NCBI RefSeq assembly: GCF_034190915.1
Contig: NW_026947507.1
Span: forward strand, 27,828,001 to 27,892,000
DNA: 64,000 bases
Direction: 5' to 3'
Source of the DNA: Cavia porcellus
Lineage: Eukaryota > Chordata > Mammalia > Rodentia > Caviidae
In this document: in pieces, positions 1 through 11,489 of the stretch
Position numbering within the stretch: the stretch's first letter is position 1
How the letters are laid out: the number at the start of each line of letters is the position of its first letter
Notes under the pieces: generated by a model
Seen by the model: the letters and a program-made list of their open reading frames with translations, nothing else
Database searches by the model: none
What the model was told of the DNA's origin: nothing
Position numbers and translations under genes: made by a program

Positions 1-1671
1 AACCAAGATAAGGATCAAATGAATGATTTTCATCTGGTGAAATTTGACCTTGGGTGTAACCAGAATTCTAATATCCATGCTTAACCTGCATGAAAAACAT
101 GCATTACACACATAAAGGATTTTTTTAAAGTTGGTAAATAGTTGATGACTCATTAAATGATAATAAAAAACATGGCCCCCTAACTTAGTTGGCAGAAAGC
201 AATACAATTTCAATAGTGGATGAAGTAAATGAAAAAAAAAAAAAAACATGATTAATTTTTTTTTTGCAAAATTATACTGATAAAAATACAGTTTAAATCA
301 GATATCTTTAACTAAATCCTAACCTGCTATGAACAACACAACTGAAAAGCTGATCTTTGTGATTTAATAAAGGAGAGAAGAAAATAGAAGCGAGAGAAAA
401 TTGTATATGATAATATGCAAATAGGATTGTAGTGATGAGAATATCCTGGGAAAGAGATGAAGATGTTTATTGATAATAAAAATTTGAAATTATTCTAGAT
501 AGTCCTGTTATGAATTCTAGGGACAAAAAAAGAGTACATTTAATTGAAGAAAAAGATTATTTGCTTTGTCTTAGAAAGCAATTACAAATTTTGAAACAGA
601 TAATGCCAGTAAAGATATTAGAGAGTTATGAGAGAAAAGGTGACTCAGAAAATAATGAAATTTATTAATAGATAGCTACCAAACATAAAGTTTTTTGGTT
701 TTTTTTTTTCATTAAGAACCTGGTAAAGCTTAATCATCAAAGCTAAGCAACTCGATCAGCAATTAGTTTCAGGAGAGATGAAACCAAATGTACCAATTTG
801 GTTTCAGATGTACCAATTTGGTTTGATATTGCTTAAGTGAATTCATACCTAGAAGGGAAAATAAAATGTAACTATGCCTCATCAGCAATATTTTTTCAGG
901 GCAAGGATGTCTTTTGGTAACATCACACATTCAATATTTCACTATTATCCTGATTCTGTCAGCTGAAAGTGCCTAGAAACTACAATACCAAGTAGCAATA
1001 AGCACACTAGCTTAGAAACTTGACCTCAGTTTTATTAATTCTTCAATAAGAAGAAACTGACATTTCTTGGAGCTATGACTGGTTCCAGGACTGGAGCAGG
1101 GAACATGTAATATATACAGATTATCTGTAGCACCGTGAAGTAATGAAGTTCCAAAACCAAAACACCTTTAATGCAACTTTGTCAGAAAGATCCAGAAGCC
1201 AAATGACAGTTTCCAGTGAGGAGACCGACAAAATCTGAGAAATGAAATAAAATAATATTAGCTTATAGTTATAGAGTAAATTAAAAATCTGTGAGTGTGC
1301 ACTAGTATAAATAAATGACTGAGTAAGATAGGAGCAGTGTTTGTGGTTCACACAGGAGGTAAGTTTCAAATAAGTTATTTACATGTTCCTTTCATCAAGG
1401 GTACAGAGAACTTTTCTAAACACACACATCCCCACTCACCTACACTCACACACACACACACACGTACACATACACACACGTGTGGACTGTGCATTATAAT
1501 TTGTACCTTCCTTCCATGTGGTACCATACAAAAATGAGTGGGAAAAAAGGTAAGAAACTGTGACAAATTGAGCAGGAAACTTCAGCCAGAAAAATCAAAG
1601 CCAATACAGACAATGATATGTACTGTCAATACTGCAGTGATACTGCACTATTTATTTATTTTGTCATTGCT
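1..1671. other. Unassigned AT-rich intergenic DNA
   Basis: I see no exon, SINE or recognisable transposon here. Short homopolymers occur near 232-246 and 257-265, and a small direct repeat near 788-825 has two copies of a 16-base motif beginning ATGTACCAATTTGG. A CA microsatellite is listed separately. Short open frames in this stretch have no domain and overlap on both strands. Confidence 0.6.
1444..1480. repeat. (CA)n microsatellite, interrupted
   Basis: CACACA runs are broken by CGTACACATA. The repeat produces a spurious Thr/His frame on one strand and a Cys/Val frame on the other. Confidence 0.9.
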
Positions 1672-1750
1672 GTTTTTATTTGTTTGTTTGTTTGTACCAG
1701 GAATTGAACTCACAACCTTGCACTTGCCACTAAGCTCTGTCCCCAGCTTT
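1672..1750 (-). mobile_element. ID-type tRNA-derived SINE, antisense
   Basis: On the minus strand this reads as a tRNA-Ala-like head (AGCTGGGGACAGAGCTTAG) with an A box, then a B box of the form GAGTTCAATTCC, followed by CTGGTAC and a (CAAA)n tail, which appears on the plus strand as TTTG repeats at 1680-1695. The order matches the other ID copies in the window. It is diverged and has no clear target duplication. Confidence 0.8.
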
Positions 1751-2904
1751 GAAGAATTAACCCTGATAAAATATGTTTACTTCTGTAGTGATTTCCCTGA
1801 AATCCAGTACCAGTTCATTTTGAGAAAAATGAAGGTAAATGCTCAGTTGATGATTATTTTATAATATAGTTGACTTGTAGTTTTTCGTTTAAGATCATTG
1901 ACTCCAAGTAAGATTCATGACAACTAAACATAGTGTGGTAATCTGGATTAGATAACTGGGGGGAAAAAGGACATTTGACAGAAACCATTTGGGATTTGAA
2001 AATATGTGAACTTTAGTTAATTTAGGTTAAAAAAGTGTAGGGACTAATCTGCAAATGAATTTCACTAGAGTCCATGACTACAGTAGAAATTGGAGTCACC
2101 AACTAACTGAAATTAAATCTACACTTAATAGTATGAGAACGAGATAGAGAAAACCAATGGAGAGTGAAAGGCAGAGGCTTAATGAATTAAAAGGACAAAA
2201 TTAACATGACTACTAAGGACATTCATTAGGGTTTTTGATCACTCAACAGTAATGAAAGTGATATAATAAAGTCAAAAAAATTCATTAAGTACCAGCTAAA
2301 TTGAGACTTTAAATTGTAGGAAACATTTCTTTTTAAAGAGCTGATGTTTTCAAAAGAATAAAATGTACTCCAGGGGCATATCTGGCAAGTCTGAAGACTT
2401 TCACTGCCTGTAAGTGCTTTCTCCCTACTTAATGTTGTTCAAAAGATTCAAAGTATACTGTCACATTCCAGATCTTCCTGTTTGTGAGTGCTTTGTGGGG
2501 GGGGGGGTGGGGAAGAAATCACACTGAATGCTCTTGAGGTTGCCGCTACTTTACATACATTTTCTTAAGAGTGGGGGAAACTGCATGATCCAGTCTTGTG
2601 AGAATGTACCAAAACAGGCATGCACACCACACACTCGTACATGTGCTGCACATCAGAGTTCCCTAAGCATGTGAACCAGTTTTATACTTCTGTAAATTCA
2701 GAATATGTTTTTTTTTTTTTTTTACAGAGACTGAAGAGAACTTTAATTACTGTTTTTACACAGCAAATTTTCTTTCAAATGATTTTTACCTTTCTAGTCC
2801 ATGTTTCTAACATACATGTAACAATCTACGGTATAATTTGAAATTGCTAAGAAACTTTTTAAATACTTTCTCTATGATAAATATGTGGGATAAATATGTG
2901 ATAA
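1751..2904. other. Unassigned intergenic DNA
   Basis: There is no recognisable gene or repeat family. A G-run of about ten bases lies near 2497-2507 and a T-run of about 18 near 2707-2724. The sequence is otherwise AT-rich with sparse CpG. Confidence 0.55.
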
Positions 2905-3310
2905 CTAGCTGATGTCTCTATCAAAATTCATGTTGAATTTTAGTAATCATGGTGAGGAATGAAGAAGTGGACCAAGAGCTTTAAGAAGTAACTAGATCAT
3001 AAAGACCCTGAAGTTAGGAGAAGATTAGTTCATTTGGGGGTTAACAGATTACAGTGGATTAATGAGTTAGTGAGTAATCTCGAGTGGGTCTCTTGTAAAA
3101 TCCAGGTTAGCTGTCTCTTAAATTTATCACTCTCACTGTATAATATCCTGTGCCTTCTACAGAATTGTAGACACGAACAAGGTCCTCACCAGAGGAGGTC
3201 ATTGATCTTGGTTCCAGCTTCTAGACCACTACTTGGTTATGCTTTTATTCTTTATAAATTATCTGGTCTCTAGTATTCAGTTGTAGCACCATAAAATGAA
3301 CTAAGAGACT
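2905..3310 (+). mobile_element. MaLR-type LTR (MST/MLT1-like), ancient
   Basis: The order of motifs follows mammalian MaLR LTRs: AAAATTCATGTTGAA near the 5' end, then a 'GAAGTGGACC...AAGTAACTAGATCAT' stretch, CCTCACCAGAGGAGGTC, a 'TTGATCTTGGTTCCAGC' segment, TTTATAAATTATCTGGTCTC, and a terminal 'AGCACCATAAAATGAAC'. Both ends and the middle are recognisable but heavily mutated. This is an ERVL-MaLR solo LTR with no coding potential; the subfamily is not resolved. Confidence 0.7.
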
Positions 3311-3344
3311 AATGAACTTACATCAATAAACCTCATACTCCCTC

Positions 3345-3605
3345 TTCTAAATTTTATTGTTTATTTTTAATTGACATAAACAAATCCTGCGCTTTTATGG
3401 TGGTCTTTTCAAATACACATGTGAAGAGCTTGAATCAGTTATCATGTTATCTCACATATTTAAAATTTTTATTGAGGGAGAGTATTTAAACCTTTTCTTG
3501 CAGTTTCAAATTGTACAGTATGTTGATAGTCACTATAATCTACATATGACACAAATCTTTTGAACTTAATTCTACTTGAAGTTTTGTGCCTTTTAACCCA
3601 CTGTT
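3345..3605 (+). mobile_element. Old L1 (L1M-type) 3' UTR fragment
   Basis: The stretch follows the 3' UTR common to old mammalian L1s: TTTTTAATTGACATAAA, then a block describing 'caaatacacatgtg', then TATCTCACATATTTAAAATT, CAAATTGTACAGTATG, GTCACTATAATCTACA, and CTTTTGAACTTAATTC. The order is preserved over about 250 bp. No reading frame is retained. Confidence 0.65.
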
Positions 3606-3639
3606 TTGACTTATATTTAGTTATCCTCCCAGAGCTGCA

Positions 3640-4022
3640 TGCACTCATAGATGGGCTTTTCAGAGCGGGCTGGATCTAGGGTGTGTGACACCGAGGTTAC
3701 CTGTGTGTGGTCCTGGATTTGTCCACTAACTGGTTTACCATGTTTCTGGGCGAGGATAATGGGAAGCCCACCCTGAGTGTGAGTGGCGCCACCCAACAGC
3801 CTTGTAGCCTGGATGGGATAAAAGGGAAAGGGAGGCTGGCTGCCTGTTGCTGCTGTTTCATGTTTTCCTTTTCATGGACTGGTTCTCCTCTGCATGTTGC
3901 CCTGCCTTGGATCCACACAACCATGGACTGAAACCTCTACAAACTGTGAGCTAGAACAAATCGTTCCTCTTTTACTTTTGAGTGTTGAGTATTCTGTGTT
4001 AGCAATGAGAAAAGTAACTAAC
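3640..4022 (+). mobile_element. URR1-like nonautonomous hAT DNA element
   Basis: The core GGGAAGCCCACCCTGAGTGT, GTGGCGCCACCCAACAG and GATGGGATAAAAGGGAAAGG is followed by CCATGGACTGAAACCTCTAC, a GTGAGCTAGAACAAAT segment and a terminal GCAATGAGAAAAGTAACTAA. This layout is that of rodent URR1 (hAT-Charlie) elements. Three more copies share the ATGGACTGAAACCTCT-like anchor (10.2, 42.6 and 57.8 kb). Open frames here are incidental. Confidence 0.65.
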
Positions 4023-4369
4023 TCTAACATTTCCCTAAGCCCTCCTAGTACCCTGCCATTAATATCTAATTTAGGAAATAAAGATAATAGTATCATAGTA
4101 ACTAAAAGAATCTCCTGCATAGCTTTCAAATGTTATAAAACAGATATATTTATATCTGGGGATATTCAGGTGTCTTTTAAGCATAACTACCATTGGGTTT
4201 CCACATTAATAACAACTGATAAAAAAAAACAAACAAACAAGCAAAGGGCATAATAAACATTAGGAGTTAGGGACTCACAAAAGAGATATTTATTATATAT
4301 ACCAGCTCCTCTCCCTCTTCCTAACACATGTAAGCTGGGCCCTGCTCCCTGAACAGCAACATCGTCCCG
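4023..4369. other. Unassigned intergenic DNA
   Basis: About 350 bp without a recognised repeat or gene. An A-rich patch with CAAACAAACAAG near 4221-4245 could be a decayed SINE tail, but no SINE body is visible beside it. Confidence 0.5.
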
Positions 4370-4540
4370 TAGTTAAGGGAACAGATAGGCTTCAGGTTTT
4401 GAATTCAAGCCTTGATCACACCACTTGCCATCTGAATGTCTCTGGCTGAGTTTTACATGACCTTCTCTCTCTGTTATCAGTTTGCAACATGAAGATAAAT
4501 ACTCTGCAGGGACCATAAATGTGATAATGATCAACAGAGA
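4370..4540 (+). mobile_element. MIR SINE fragment
   Basis: The order of blocks matches MIR: GGCTTCAGGTTTTGAATTCA, then CACCACTTGCCATCTGAATG, TTTTACATGACCTTCTCTCT, and AACATGAAGATAAATACTCT ending near GTGATAATGA. MIR is an ancient tRNA-derived SINE. Divergence is high and there are no visible target duplications. Confidence 0.6.
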
Positions 4541-5214
4541 ACAATAGTCATTTATAGAAGATTTGCACACTTTTCTAGTGATTAAAAACAAAAAGGAAAC
4601 AAATACTGCCCTTTCAAAGATGGCTGAACAAAGCAATGGTCACAGAAAAGTGCTTTCTGTTGATAGGGCAAAATTCTCTGTTTTTCCCAGTGTCATAATC
4701 ATGGCAGCTATGTGTAATGATGAACTTGTCAGATTTTGAGAACAGTTTATGTCCTTGTGTTCTGCAGGACAGTTTACATGCTCTTTGCCTCTCTGAATTG
4801 CTTTTCACGTGAAACTTATACCTACCTACTCACTACTTGCAAGGAACTGACAAAACTTTGAGATTTGCAAAAGCCTTTCTTGACAGACTAAACGAAACAA
4901 AAATCAGTGACTCAGGTGTTCTGGGCCTTAGTTGAACTTTGTATAAAGTCTATCTAGTTCTATTCAGTAACAGTGAAGCCTTTATATAGTGCTAGGGAGA
5001 ATTCAGTTAGATACGAATAACACGAATAAAGTCCCTGGCATTCTTTAGTCACTAAAGGGTAGCCATTCATACTACAAATAAAATAATAATTATTATCATA
5101 TACTGTGAAAACTTATGTTCTTTTGTTCCAAGATTCTAACCAGATTTTAAAAATGCTTACCAGAGACATAAATTTTTATGACAAATAGAAAGTAGAAGAA
5201 AAAAATTTAAACAA
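4541..5214. other. Unassigned intergenic DNA
   Basis: No recognised repeat, RNA gene or exon. Both strands carry short frames of about 60-90 codons that I regard as chance. Confidence 0.5.
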
Positions 5215-5375
5215 AGCTTTTGTAAATTAGGAGGGGAAGAGGGATCACAGGGAAGGGAGAAGAATGAAAATTAAAAAGAATCAAGATCTGTTATGTACAG
5301 GTATGAATTCCCTATGATGAATGTGGTCATTATGCATATCCAAAATGTACCAATAAACTTAACTTTAAAAAAGAA
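5215..5375 (+). mobile_element. L1 3' end with polypurine tract
   Basis: A purine-rich stretch (GGAGGGGAAGAGGGATCACA and onward to about 5280) is followed by TATGTACAGGTATGAATTCC, AATGTACCAATAAACTTAAC and an A-rich tail. Rodent and other mammalian L1 3' UTRs place a polypurine tract shortly before the poly-A. The fragment is short, so the assignment is moderate. Confidence 0.5.
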
Positions 5376-5582
5376 AAATTTAACTAGAATCTTATTTATG
5401 TATCTCAAATATACCAATATAATTAATTTTTTAAAAAAGAAAACTTTCAGGACTTATCTAAGAATTAAAATCAGAAAGAGCTTATCTTTATTGTGATTTT
5501 CATACAATAAATGAGTGGTTTTCCAGTTTAAATACTCAACTTTAACATTAAAAGATATTTTAATGTCTTTTGAGATTATATC

Positions 5583-5970
5583 AGGATGGTTTTTAGAGTT
5601 ACTATGACAAAGTATCACAGACTGTAGATTTTTAAAAAAGGAATTTATTTTTTACAGTTCTGGAAGAGTTTTTCTGAAGCTTTTTTCCTTCTCTGGCAGA
5701 TAATTATCTTCTTTCAGCATCTTCATCCAGTTTTCCTTTGTGTGCGTCTGTGTCTTCATCTTTTCCTATAAAGACATCAGTCATTGGACCAGGTCCCATC
5801 TGTATGAGATACCATATTGCATTACTGTCTTTTTAAAGTCCTCCATCTCCAGATAGATTCATATTCTGAATTTTATATACGAATTTGGGCAGGAAATAAT
5901 TCAATTCACAGCTCAGATTTAACTATGGATGCCTCTGACTCCAGAGTTCAAAAGCACTCTTAAATATCTC
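5583..5970 (-). mobile_element. MaLR-type LTR, antisense
   Basis: On the plus strand it reads as the reverse of an MST/MLT1-like LTR: TTACTATGACAAAGTATCAC, CAGACTGTAG, GGAATTTATTTTTTACAGTT, CTGGAAGAG, TTCCTATAAAGACATCAGTC, ATTGGACCAGGTCCCATCTG and GAATTTGGGCAGGAAATAAT. That order is diagnostic for this LTR group read antisense. It is old and non-coding. Confidence 0.7.
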
Positions 5971-7749
5971 TGTTTCAAAACAACTTTTAGTGTTTTTTCT
6001 CCTGGAGGTATTTAAACGTAGGCCTTGAGTTTTTGTGACTCTATATCTCACATGAATGGGTAACAAATACTACTATTCATCAAATTCCTTCCCTCTATTC
6101 TGAGCATAGGATAGTCTACGTTTGGTGTAATTTTATGATTGAGTGCTGGAAAGTGAAATGTGAGTGAAAGATATAATTTCTTTTAGGGTTACTTTATTTG
6201 TATCATTTACATAATACTACAGTTTTTCTCTTATTCTTGTCCTCTGGTACTGGACATTGGTAGTATCTCCATTAATAAGGATATCTGAATGACTTCTCCC
6301 CCAGTTTCAGAGTAAATACTGTGGAAATAAGAAATAAACAATGATATATAGCCACTAAATATTGGGATTTATCTGTTAAAATATAAAGATTTAATTTAAT
6401 TTTTAAAATAAATGTTTCTAATTATAGAGTAAAACAATGAAACTTAGAAATCATGAGAAATTTCCACTAAAATGTTTTAAAAACTAAGGGCTGGTTAAAA
6501 ACTTGAAACTTTATTGCATTCAGCAGAGGATACTGTGGCCTCAGGAGTTCCTGAGTTTTACAATACTTTAGTTTTGTTTTCTGGACTTAAACATAGAAAT
6601 GTAAACACAAGCATTGAAACATTTTTTTAAGTCCTTATTTTTGTTTGAGTAGCTTAATATCAAGTTATCTCCAAATAGCTTGAGAACATCCAAACACCTG
6701 GCTAGTCATAGATATAAAAGCATGATTTTTCACTTATTGACCACCCAGATTCATAATAATAGTTTCTCAAAATCTGTAAACAAAATTATCCCCAAAATTT
6801 ATTGACATTTTGAAGCATAAAATGCAAGTTCTGTGCTATTTGCAGGTTTCCAGTGATTATTTTTAATCTCAGAAACTGTTTTTGATTTGGTATTGTTATT
6901 TCATATATATTGTCCTTTTCAAGATAATAGTGCATGCCTTATAATCATGACAAGAAGAAGAATCATATATGCAAGGATTTTTTTCTCTTCCATTGAAATA
7001 TGAAAAAACTAAGCATGGGGGAAAAGACAAATGACCAGTGGGGGTGAAGTCTGGGGGTGATAGCAGACAAATTTGAATCTCTTTCATCATTACCAGTGAG
7101 AAAAACAAATCAAGGAACTCAGGTCAGATGTTACGGAAAACATCTTAGCTACAATTTTCTCTATGACGTGATCTTTCTATTCGCAGAAAAGCCTAAAATT
7201 TAATGTATACACTTATTTTCTTGGTTATAAATATGGTTGGTTTTTACTTTCTTTGACAGACCTAGAAATAAAATTCTCTAATTGTCTTCTTCCAAAATTA
7301 ATGTTACAATAAAAGTCTATTATGCAAGTATATTTTAAAATTAATTTGGAATTCTTATTTTAATATCTTTTTTCTGTGTAAGGGTCAGATTTTCTAATAT
7401 TTTTTATTTGATGTGTTGTTTTGTTGAACATAAAAGGTTGGAAGTCCCTAACATTATGAATGTGTTATAATTTCTACTTTAGCAATAAAAAGCATTCATC
7501 TGTTTAGCTAAAAGAACATCAGGAAATAAAGATCCATAAATTAATTCTAAACAGTGATAGCATTTTTTCACTAACAGCAAAATAAAGACAAGATTATTTG
7601 ATTTATTTTTTTGCATCAGAAATTCTTATTTACCTTCTAGCCAAACATAACAGTGGAAACTAGAACTAAAATGTTCCATCCTAAAACAGAAATGACTAAG
7701 GAAATAGTTCTTAAAAGATAAAAAAGGTTGAAATATTTGTATAGATGAT
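5971..7749. other. Unassigned AT-rich intergenic DNA
   Basis: About 1.8 kb without a recognised mobile element or exon. CpG is nearly absent. Short frames, for example one of 70 codons on the minus strand near 6896-7108, show no domain. Confidence 0.5.
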
Positions 7750-8514
7750 ACAATTATCTTTGAGAAGAACAAACATTCAGGACAAACTGGAAAAGCTGCA
7801 GGCTGTTGCTCTTAAAATATCTATCTAGGTGGAGCCCAGGAGATGCCCTAAATTGCATGGTGTTTCTATGACTCCAAGAGAGTAGAGTGCCCAGAGCTGG
7901 AAAGAAATGAGGATCAGAGGAGAAGTCTATAAAGAGCAATAATGCTACAATTTGGAATATCTCCTTTACACACTCAGATGGATACTTGTCAGGTGATACA
8001 TACAAGGAAACTACCTGACAATGGGGAGACATATGTTGGAAAAGGTTAGGAACAACAGTACCTGACATATAAAGTTCTAAGGAAACTGCTTAGTCTTTCA
8101 ACAGACTAGAAAATCTTAACGTTTTGGCGAATGCTGAGTAAAATAGCCAGAATTATCGTGCTTCAGCAGTGTGAAATAATTATCCCGAGACTAACACAGC
8201 TCTCACCTTGTCTGACAAATATTAAAGAGCAATGGAAAAGGAACAAATTATTCCCAAGTAAATGGACTGTAACCTAGAACAAAACCTGAGAATTATAAGA
8301 AAATAAAAATAATTAACAAACCACAAGGTAAAATACAATTTATGTATGCTACCTTACATAATTAAAGCATAACACACACCAAAAAATTAAGTATAACTCC
8401 TACTAATAAGAAAAACACTTCAAAGCCATCATGAAACTGAGTATATTAGAATGATTTGAGAGTGATATTTAAAAAGGTTATAACTGTATCTCATGTGTTC
8501 AAAAATTAAGCAAA

Positions 8515-8554
<40 letters not shown>

Positions 8555-9120
8555 AAATTTGACTTGGTATTTCTTTTATATATATGTATATAAATAATAT
8601 CAAGTCAAAAGTCTAGGGATTAAAACTATAGTTTGTTAACATGAGAAATAAAATGGATGGAATTAACTGTAGATTATATATTAAAATTAATATGCAAGTT
8701 ATTTTTAAAAAAGAATAGAATGAATTGTATACAAAATGAAATTGAAAAATAAAATTTAAGAACACTGGGAAAATCACCAGTAAACTGCAAGGTCATCTCA
8801 GTCTCCCAAAAAATGACAATATAAAAACATTTAAAGAAATAATGATAAAAAAGACAAAATAATAGTCACTTTTTTTCCAGTTTGGCAAAAGCTAAAACAA
8901 CAGACTCTACAAGCTTAAAAAATGTTGAACACACCTAAAAAATGGACACAATTTTCAAGGTTATGTAATCATCAAATTTTCCAGAATAAGTAATAAAAAG
9001 AGAAACCAAAAGCAAGATGGAAAGAATATGTAGGTATGAAAACCAAAGATAATATGAGCAGATTTTTCTTCAGAAAAAATCTAAAGACAATGCACCAACG
9101 TCTTTGGATAAATAAAACAA
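7750..9120 (+). mobile_element. HAL1-like (half-L1) retroelement
   Basis: The stretch follows the sequence order of the HAL1 family: an AAACTGGAAAAGCTGCAGG start, GTTAGGAACAACAGTACCTG, GGAAACTGCTTAGTC, GCTTCAGCAGTGTGAAATAA, TAAAGAGCAATGGAAAAGGA, and AAAGCCATCATGAAACTGAG. HAL1 elements encode only an ORF1-like protein and lack reverse transcriptase; here the frame is broken throughout. An (AT)17 tract lies inside. The 3' boundary near 9120, where L1 5' UTR-like sequence begins, is approximate. Confidence 0.6.
8518..8551. repeat. (AT)n microsatellite
   Basis: An uninterrupted alternating AT run of about 34 bases inside the HAL1-like element, followed after about 25 bases by a second short TATATATGTATATA patch. 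Confidence 0.95.
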
Positions 9121-9129
9121 AACCCTGGA

Positions 9130-10160
9130 CAAGTCAGAATTCTGAAACAAAGGGGCTCAACCTGGCTGACTAGAGGAGGAGTCACAGCACACAAATTAAA
9201 GAAAGATTCACTGAGAAGGAAGAACCTGGAGGAGGAAACATGTCAGAAAAACTCAGAGAAATCATTACAGAGAGAAAGAGAAACTATAATAAATGAACAT
9301 AAGTGATGAATTAATGAAATACCAACTGGTGGTCAAACCTGAATTCTGATCTGAAGTTCTAACCCAAGGAACACTACTTGGAGACAATTGCAGAGTATTC
9401 TACAAGAAACACAGAACCTCATTGGGACTGAGAGAATTAGCAGAAATTGGAATGTGCAAGAAAAATGGGGAATGCTGGTTCCAGAATGGTCTTACACGGT
9501 CAAAATTTGATGAGTGACCTTGGTTCAGAACCCACCACCACAACTGTGGAGTGAGAGCTGATGGAGATGCCACTATGGAAGGCTCAGAGCAGCCTGGATC
9601 CCAGAGCAGCCCCTTGAATTCAAGCCATGCTCTGCACTGTCAAGTTCCCAGAGGATGAAGAAGGGAAAGACAGCCATGGGAGACAGGCAACAGTTGGAGA
9701 ACAGATGGGGAGGGAATCCTGATGAGGGGGGCGCTGGAGAACACTAAGGCCCTGAGGTTGAAGGGCAGTTTCAGCTTGAGTCACTCAGAATTGGAAGGTC
9801 TCTTTTCACCTTGACCCAAATGTATGGGGATGTCTGAATCCCAGCACCCTTCTGGGTTGGACAGCTACCTTATTCTTCCAGTGTAAGCTCTTGTAAAATT
9901 AGTAGTATACTCTTAAACAACCAGTGAGTCACAGAAGAAAGGAAAAACTTTCTGGAAATTAATGACAATGACTATACAACTGACCACAACCTCTGGGATG
10001 CTATGAAAGCTGTTCTATAAAGGAAGATTCATCACAGTCAATGTTCAAATTGCCCAAATAGCCTTGAGAAATCTAAAGATACTTTAGAAATAACAAGACC
10101 TGTACTGAAATTAAGGAGGAAAATTACAAAGGTGAGAATGGAAATTGATGAAATTGAAAC
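9130..10160 (+). mobile_element. Internally deleted L1 (5' UTR-like joined to ORF2 piece)
   Basis: The left part (about 9130-9905) has the GC-richer composition and the opening GGCTGACTAGAGGAGGAGTC typical of mammalian L1 5' ends. From about 9910 the sequence becomes ORF2, with the readable peptide LEINDNDYTTDHNLWDAMKA, matching the region between endonuclease and reverse transcriptase (YxNLWDAMKAV in the family). ORF1 and the endonuclease-coding part are missing. The ORF2 piece stops near 10160, where a URR1-like fragment begins. It has stop codons and cannot be active. Confidence 0.65.
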
Positions 10161-10162
10161 TA

Positions 10163-10318
10163 AAAATTGAACAATTGCCCCTCTGCTATGTGCTACTCTG
10201 CCCTGGAGCCAGCTGAAAATGGACTGAAACCTCTACAATCTGTGAGCTTAATAAACCTTTCCATCTTTACTTTGAATGCTGGATATTTGGTCTCATCAGA
10301 AAGAAAAGTAACTAAGAC
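10163..10318 (+). mobile_element. URR1-like 3' fragment
   Basis: It contains AATGGACTGAAACCTCTACA, TGTGAGCTTAATAAACC and a terminal AGAAAGAAAAGTAACTAAGA, matching the 3' half of the copy at 3.64-4.02 kb. The 5' half is absent. Its right end abuts the telomere-like block directly. Confidence 0.6.
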
Positions 10319-10799
10319 CCTAGGGCAATGCCTGGGACTAGGTTTAGGTTGAGGGTTAGGGTTAGGTCTAATGTTAGGTTTAGTCTTAGGTTTAGGATTA
10401 AACTCAAGTTGGCTTTAGGGTAACACCTCAGCTTAGGGTTAGGGTCACAGTTAGGTTTACATTTAGGGTTAAGGTTGGTTTAGGGCTAGGGTTTGGGTTA
10501 GAGATAGGGCTAGTGTTCAGTGTTCCAGTCAGCGTTAGGATTGTGTTGAGGATTAGGGTTAGGGTTAGAGTTTTGTGTTAGTGTTGTGCTTAGGGTTAGT
10601 GCTAGCATTAAGGTTTGGTTTATAGCTTGGCTTTATAAAGTTAATTTTAACATTGTAAATAGTGTGTAGGTCTATGATAAATATTGTTAGGTTAAGAAGG
10701 AGGTTAATTTTTATTTTAGTTTAAGAATAAATGTTAGTTCTAGGTTTAATATTAGTATTAGATTTAGGCCTACATTTATTTTTGGGCTTCGGTTAAAGG

Positions 10800-11190
10800 T
10801 TTGTTGTGGGCTGAGTGTGTAATGGGAAATTTGCTGATCTCAGTCCTATGAAGGCAAGATAACTCCACCGCTGCACCAGCTGAGGACATGAGTACTCATT
10901 CAGTATTGTAGGACAATAAAACTGTCAACATTAGACATATGAGAGTTCTCTTAAATAAAAAATATACTGCTTTGAGAAGTCTTTGATCTCAAATTCCCAA
11001 GGCCCTGCTGTATTTCCAGCCTTTACTTCAGTAAACCTTTCCTTTATCTGAAAACCAACAACATACTTGTGCTCCAGAGAACTAGCTGTCTTAGTTTCTG
11101 CAGATTTTTGTGGTTTCTGGACTTCCCAGACCATATTACATTGACTCTTTTATTTCAGCTCTCACCATAGCTCATTTCAGGTGGTTGGGG
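10800..11190 (+). mobile_element. Possible ERV LTR inside the telomere-like block
   Basis: This non-telomeric insert begins near TGTTGTGGGCTGAGTGTG, carries AATAAA-type signals (near 10914 and 10955), and ends near TTTCAGGTGGTTGGGGGGCC, which could be an LTR-leader junction. The TG start and polyadenylation signals suggest an LTR, but I cannot match it to a family and see no second copy in the window. Confidence 0.3.
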
Positions 11191-11489
11191 GGCCTGATAA
11201 GTTTGTGATAAGGGTTACCTTTGGGTTTAGAATTAGGGTTATAAGTTTGTGATAATGGTTACCTTTGGGTTTAGAATTAGGGTTAGGGTTAGCATTAGGC
11301 TGAACAATGATTAAGGTTTTAGATATGGTTAGGGTTAGCTCTAGGTATAAGGCTAGACTTAGGGATTTGGCTAACATTTGGGTTATAGTTAGGGATGACT
11401 ACAAGATTAGGGTTATGTTTCTGCATAAGTGAGTTTTAGGGTTCAAACACTTGGTTAATGTAAGTGTTAGGCCTACAATTTCCCTTGGA

